Below, one piece after another: positions 61,872-64,000 of a stretch of DNA of 64,000 nucleotides. This DNA comes from Bradyrhizobium sp. URHD0069. GTDB lineage: Bacteria; Pseudomonadota; Alphaproteobacteria; Rhizobiales; Xanthobacteraceae. A program made the translations under genes and the position numbers. The stretch is taken from assembly GCF_000701345.1 (NCBI RefSeq), contig NZ_KL370775.1, positions 248,001 to 312,000 of the forward strand. Reading direction: 5' to 3'. The notes beneath the pieces were generated by a model. It saw nothing but the letters and a program-made list of their open reading frames with translations. It had not been told where the DNA came from and searched no databases. Numbering within the stretch: the stretch's first letter is position 1; each line of letters starts with the position of its first letter.

Positions 61872-63296
61872 CTACTTGGCCGGCCTCGGATCGATCGGCG
61901 TCGTGTCGCGTACTCCCAGAATGTCCTCCAGCACCTTCGCGCCCGCCAGAAGCTGTGCTTCGCCGCGCGGCGGCGCCACCACCTGCAACCCGACCGGCAG
62001 GCCTGACGCGGTGAACCCGCACGGCAGCGATAGCGCCGGGCAGCAGACCAGCGTGATCGCATAGACGATGCCGAGCCACTCGACGTAGTTGTCGAATTTC
62101 TTGCCGGCGCATTCCGCGACATAGCGATCCTCGATCGGAAACGGGGGGACGATGGTCGCCGGCGCCAGCAGAAGATCGTAGCTCTTGAAGAACTCAAGCG
62201 TACGCGCGGTCATCGCGACGCGCTGCGCTTCGGCGCGCGTGAGTTGTTCGACCGTCAGCTTGAGACCTTCTTCGATGTTCCAGATCACCTCGGGTTTGAG
62301 CAGAGCGCGCTTGGCCCGCAGCAGCGCCGCCTTGCTGATCGCAAAGTCGAAGGCGCGCAGCACATGGAAGCATTCATGGGCCTCGCGCAGGTCCGGATGC
62401 GCTTCCTCGACGATCGCGCCGGCTTCGGCAAAACGCGCCGCCGCCTTGCGGGTGATGGCGGCGAACTCGGGGTCGACCGGGGTGATGCCGAGATCGGGCG
62501 AGTAGGCAACGCGTGTCGGCCTCGCGCCGGAGCGCGCGGCAGCGCGAAACGACGTCGGCAGCGCGGGCAGCGACAGCGGATCGGCCGGATGCTCGCCGCT
62601 CATGGCGTCGAGCAGGAGCGCAAGATCTTCGACGTTGCGCGCCATCGGGCCCTGCACACCGAGATTGCGATCGATCTTGGCGACCGGGGTATGCGCCACG
62701 CGGCCGATGCTCGGCCGCATCCCGACGATGCCGCAGAAGCTCGCGGGATTGCGCAGCGAGCCACCCATGTCGGAGCCATGCGCAAGCCAAGCCATACCGG
62801 TTGCAAGCGCAACGGCTGCGCCGCCTGAAGAACCGGCGGCAGATCGCGACGTATCCCAGGGATTGCGCGTTGCGCCGAACACTTCATTGAAGGTGTTGGC
62901 GCCGGCGCCGAATTCCGGCGTGTTCGATTTGGCGTAAATGAGCCCGCCGTTGCTTTCGAGACGCTCGACCAGAAGATCGGAACGGGCGGGAATATTGTCC
63001 TTATAAATCGGCGAGCCTTGTGTGGTCAGCACCCCCTCGACGTTGGTCAGATCCTTGATCGGCAGCGGCATGCCGGCGAGCAGGCCGCGATCGCCGATCG
63101 GTTTCTTCATCAAGGCCTTCGCCTGACTTCGGGCGCGGTCGAAGCACAGCGTCGGCAAGGCGTTCACTTTGCCGTCGACCTCGGCGATCCGCTGTTCCAG
63201 CACGTCGAGCAGATCGAGCGGTGTGACCTCGCCGGAGTTGAGTTTATCGACGATCGCGCATGCCGTGGCGCGAACCAGCCCCTGATCAGATGTCAC
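61872..63296 (-). CDS. Amidase (amidase signature family)
   Basis: A 474-residue enzyme of the amidase signature family, hydrolysing a carboxamide to acid and ammonia. The Ser-cisSer-Lys triad is complete: Lys81 in PLPIKDL, Ser156/157 in AAGSSGGA and nucleophile Ser180 in DMGGSLRNP. The substrate could be an aryl or aliphatic amide. The start at 63296 gives a normal N-terminus. A 111-base region separates it from the divergent alpha/beta hydrolase. Confidence 0.93.
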   Translation of the reverse strand: MTSDQGLVRATACAIVDKLNSGEVTPLDLLDVLEQRIAEVDGKVNALPTLCFDRARSQAKALMKKPIGDRGLLAGMPLPIKDLTNVEGVLTTQGSPIYKDNIPARSDLLVERLESNGGLIYAKSNTPEFGAGANTFNEVFGATRNPWDTSRSAAGSSGGAAVALATGMAWLAHGSDMGGSLRNPASFCGIVGMRPSIGRVAHTPVAKIDRNLGVQGPMARNVEDLALLLDAMSGEHPADPLSLPALPTSFRAAARSGARPTRVAYSPDLGITPVDPEFAAITRKAAARFAEAGAIVEEAHPDLREAHECFHVLRAFDFAISKAALLRAKRALLKPEVIWNIEEGLKLTVEQLTRAEAQRVAMTARTLEFFKSYDLLLAPATIVPPFPIEDRYVAECAGKKFDNYVEWLGIVYAITLVCCPALSLPCGFTASGLPVGLQVVAPPRGEAQLLAGAKVLEDILGVRDTTPIDPRPAK

Positions 63297-63407
63297 TTAC
63301 GTCTCCATCGTTTCCGCTTCTCGATAGCGGATTGTGTGGTTCTGTAAAACATTTTCCGGCAAAGTGGCAACGCAGCGGAGCTAACCGCCGGAATCGGAGA
63401 TTTGAGC

Positions 63408-64000
63408 ATGACGACAGCGTTCGACGCGCCTGATTGGCGTGCCATGAGCCAGGAACAACGAGACCTCGGCCTCAATAACGGCGTTGCCGTGGCTGGAAGC
63501 GCCGAAATTGTGGCCGGCTGGGAGCGGCATTCAGCTGAGACGCGGGCGCGGTATTCCGATCACCTCGACCTCAGATACGGCCCGCGCGAGCGCAACCGGA
63601 TCGACTTTCTCAAAGTCGCCGGGAACGGGCCGACGCTCGTGTTCATCCACGGCGGCTACTGGCAGATGCGCGCCAAGGAAGCCTTTACGCTCTTTGCCGA
63701 AGGCTCGATGGCGCGTGGCATCAATGTCGCATTGCTTGGCTACACGCTCGCGCCGGATGCGACGCTCGATGAGATCGTCGCCGAAATTCATCGGGCGCTC
63801 GACTTTCTGGTTGCACAATTACCTGCGCTCGGTGGCGACGCGAGCCGGATTGTCGTCTCCGGATGGTCCGCCGGCGGACATCTCACTTCGATGGCGCTGT
63901 CGCATCCGCAGGTAAAAGCCGGAATGGCGATCAGCGGCATCTATGATCTCGAGCCGATCCGCCACAGCTATCTCAACCTCAAGCTCGGGCTCGACGAAGC
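63408..64000 (+). CDS. Alpha/beta hydrolase, esterase/arylformamidase-like (truncated by window end)
   Basis: Open from ATG 63408 through the window end; 197 codons are visible. HGGYWQM (about residue 80) is the oxyanion motif of HSL-type esterases and kynurenine formamidase-like proteins, and SGWSAGGHL (about residue 150) carries the nucleophile Ser. The C-terminus and the rest of the triad lie outside the window. N-terminal FDAPDWRAMSQEQRDLGLNNGVAVAG is common in this group. Divergent from the amidase, so a joint amide/ester degradation role is plausible. Confidence 0.85.
   Translation, partial: MTTAFDAPDWRAMSQEQRDLGLNNGVAVAGSAEIVAGWERHSAETRARYSDHLDLRYGPRERNRIDFLKVAGNGPTLVFIHGGYWQMRAKEAFTLFAEGSMARGINVALLGYTLAPDATLDEIVAEIHRALDFLVAQLPALGGDASRIVVSGWSAGGHLTSMALSHPQVKAGMAISGIYDLEPIRHSYLNLKLGLDE

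Noticed and set aside
1..64000. CRISPR arrays, tRNA, rRNA, insertion sequences or prophage
   Set aside because: Repeats found are palindromic intergenic elements or one tandem pair, not regularly spaced arrays. No transposase, integrase, tRNA-like or rRNA-like sequence was recognised by eye.

Overview
The window is GC-rich, densely coded DNA from a free-living alphaproteobacterium, most likely Bradyrhizobium or a close Bradyrhizobiaceae relative. This is inferred from protein-level recall: a CYP102-type self-sufficient P450, WS/DGAT, a phasin, a paa remnant, two peptide ABC systems, a DUF993 catabolic operon, and several families of palindromic intergenic repeats that I associate with that genus. 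I see no rRNA, tRNA, CRISPR array, insertion sequence or prophage, and no gene-free stretch longer than 300 bases.

Layout. 0-6.4 kb: a ferredoxin reductase, two PfkB-type sugar kinases (minus strand), a Glu/Leu/Phe/Val dehydrogenase coupled to a VOC protein, and a TetR regulator. 6.6-14.0 kb: one plus-strand operon with an NMT1/THI5-type ABC importer followed by an enolase-superfamily enzyme, a Gfo/Idh/MocA dehydrogenase, a DUF993 aldolase-like protein and a sugar-phosphate isomerase-like TIM barrel. It looks like an uptake and catabolic pathway for an unidentified polyhydroxylated compound. 14.1-17.3 kb: a secreted Cache protein, a P450, and a divergent two-subunit TPP-dependent decarboxylase. 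17.3-22.3 kb: a TetR-MFP-RND efflux operon with a clear promoter/operator. 22.5-23.2 kb: a CnbZ-like protein.

23.4-37.3 kb is a 14-kb minus-strand array. Two complete Dpp/Opp-type peptide importers flank a cytoplasmic gamma-glutamyltransferase and a DUF1028 protein, suggesting import and hydrolysis of gamma-glutamyl or modified peptides. A DadA-like flavoprotein diverges from it. 38.9-50.1 kb is a lipid and storage-polymer neighbourhood: DUF6489, a frameshifted alpha/beta hydrolase, WS/DGAT, epoxide hydrolase, CYP102-type P450-reductase fusion, another hydrolase, a small PhaE-like protein with class III-like PhaC and GNAT, and a phasin with a candidate PhaR operator.

50.3-56.7 kb: DUF445, the intact paralogue of the frameshifted hydrolase, then paaX, a decapitated paaA remnant abutting paaK, paaI, and a quinone-reductase-like MDR protein. 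The remnant implies loss of the phenylacetyl-CoA epoxidase genes from this locus. 56.8-64 kb: a hydrolase-OsmC fusion, a sulfite-oxidase-like molybdoprotein, an MHS-type MFS transporter, a P450 with its own small CxxHxxC ferredoxin, an amidase, and a truncated alpha/beta hydrolase running off the window edge. Several genes are translationally coupled by ATGA or GTGA overlaps, and this decided many start codons.
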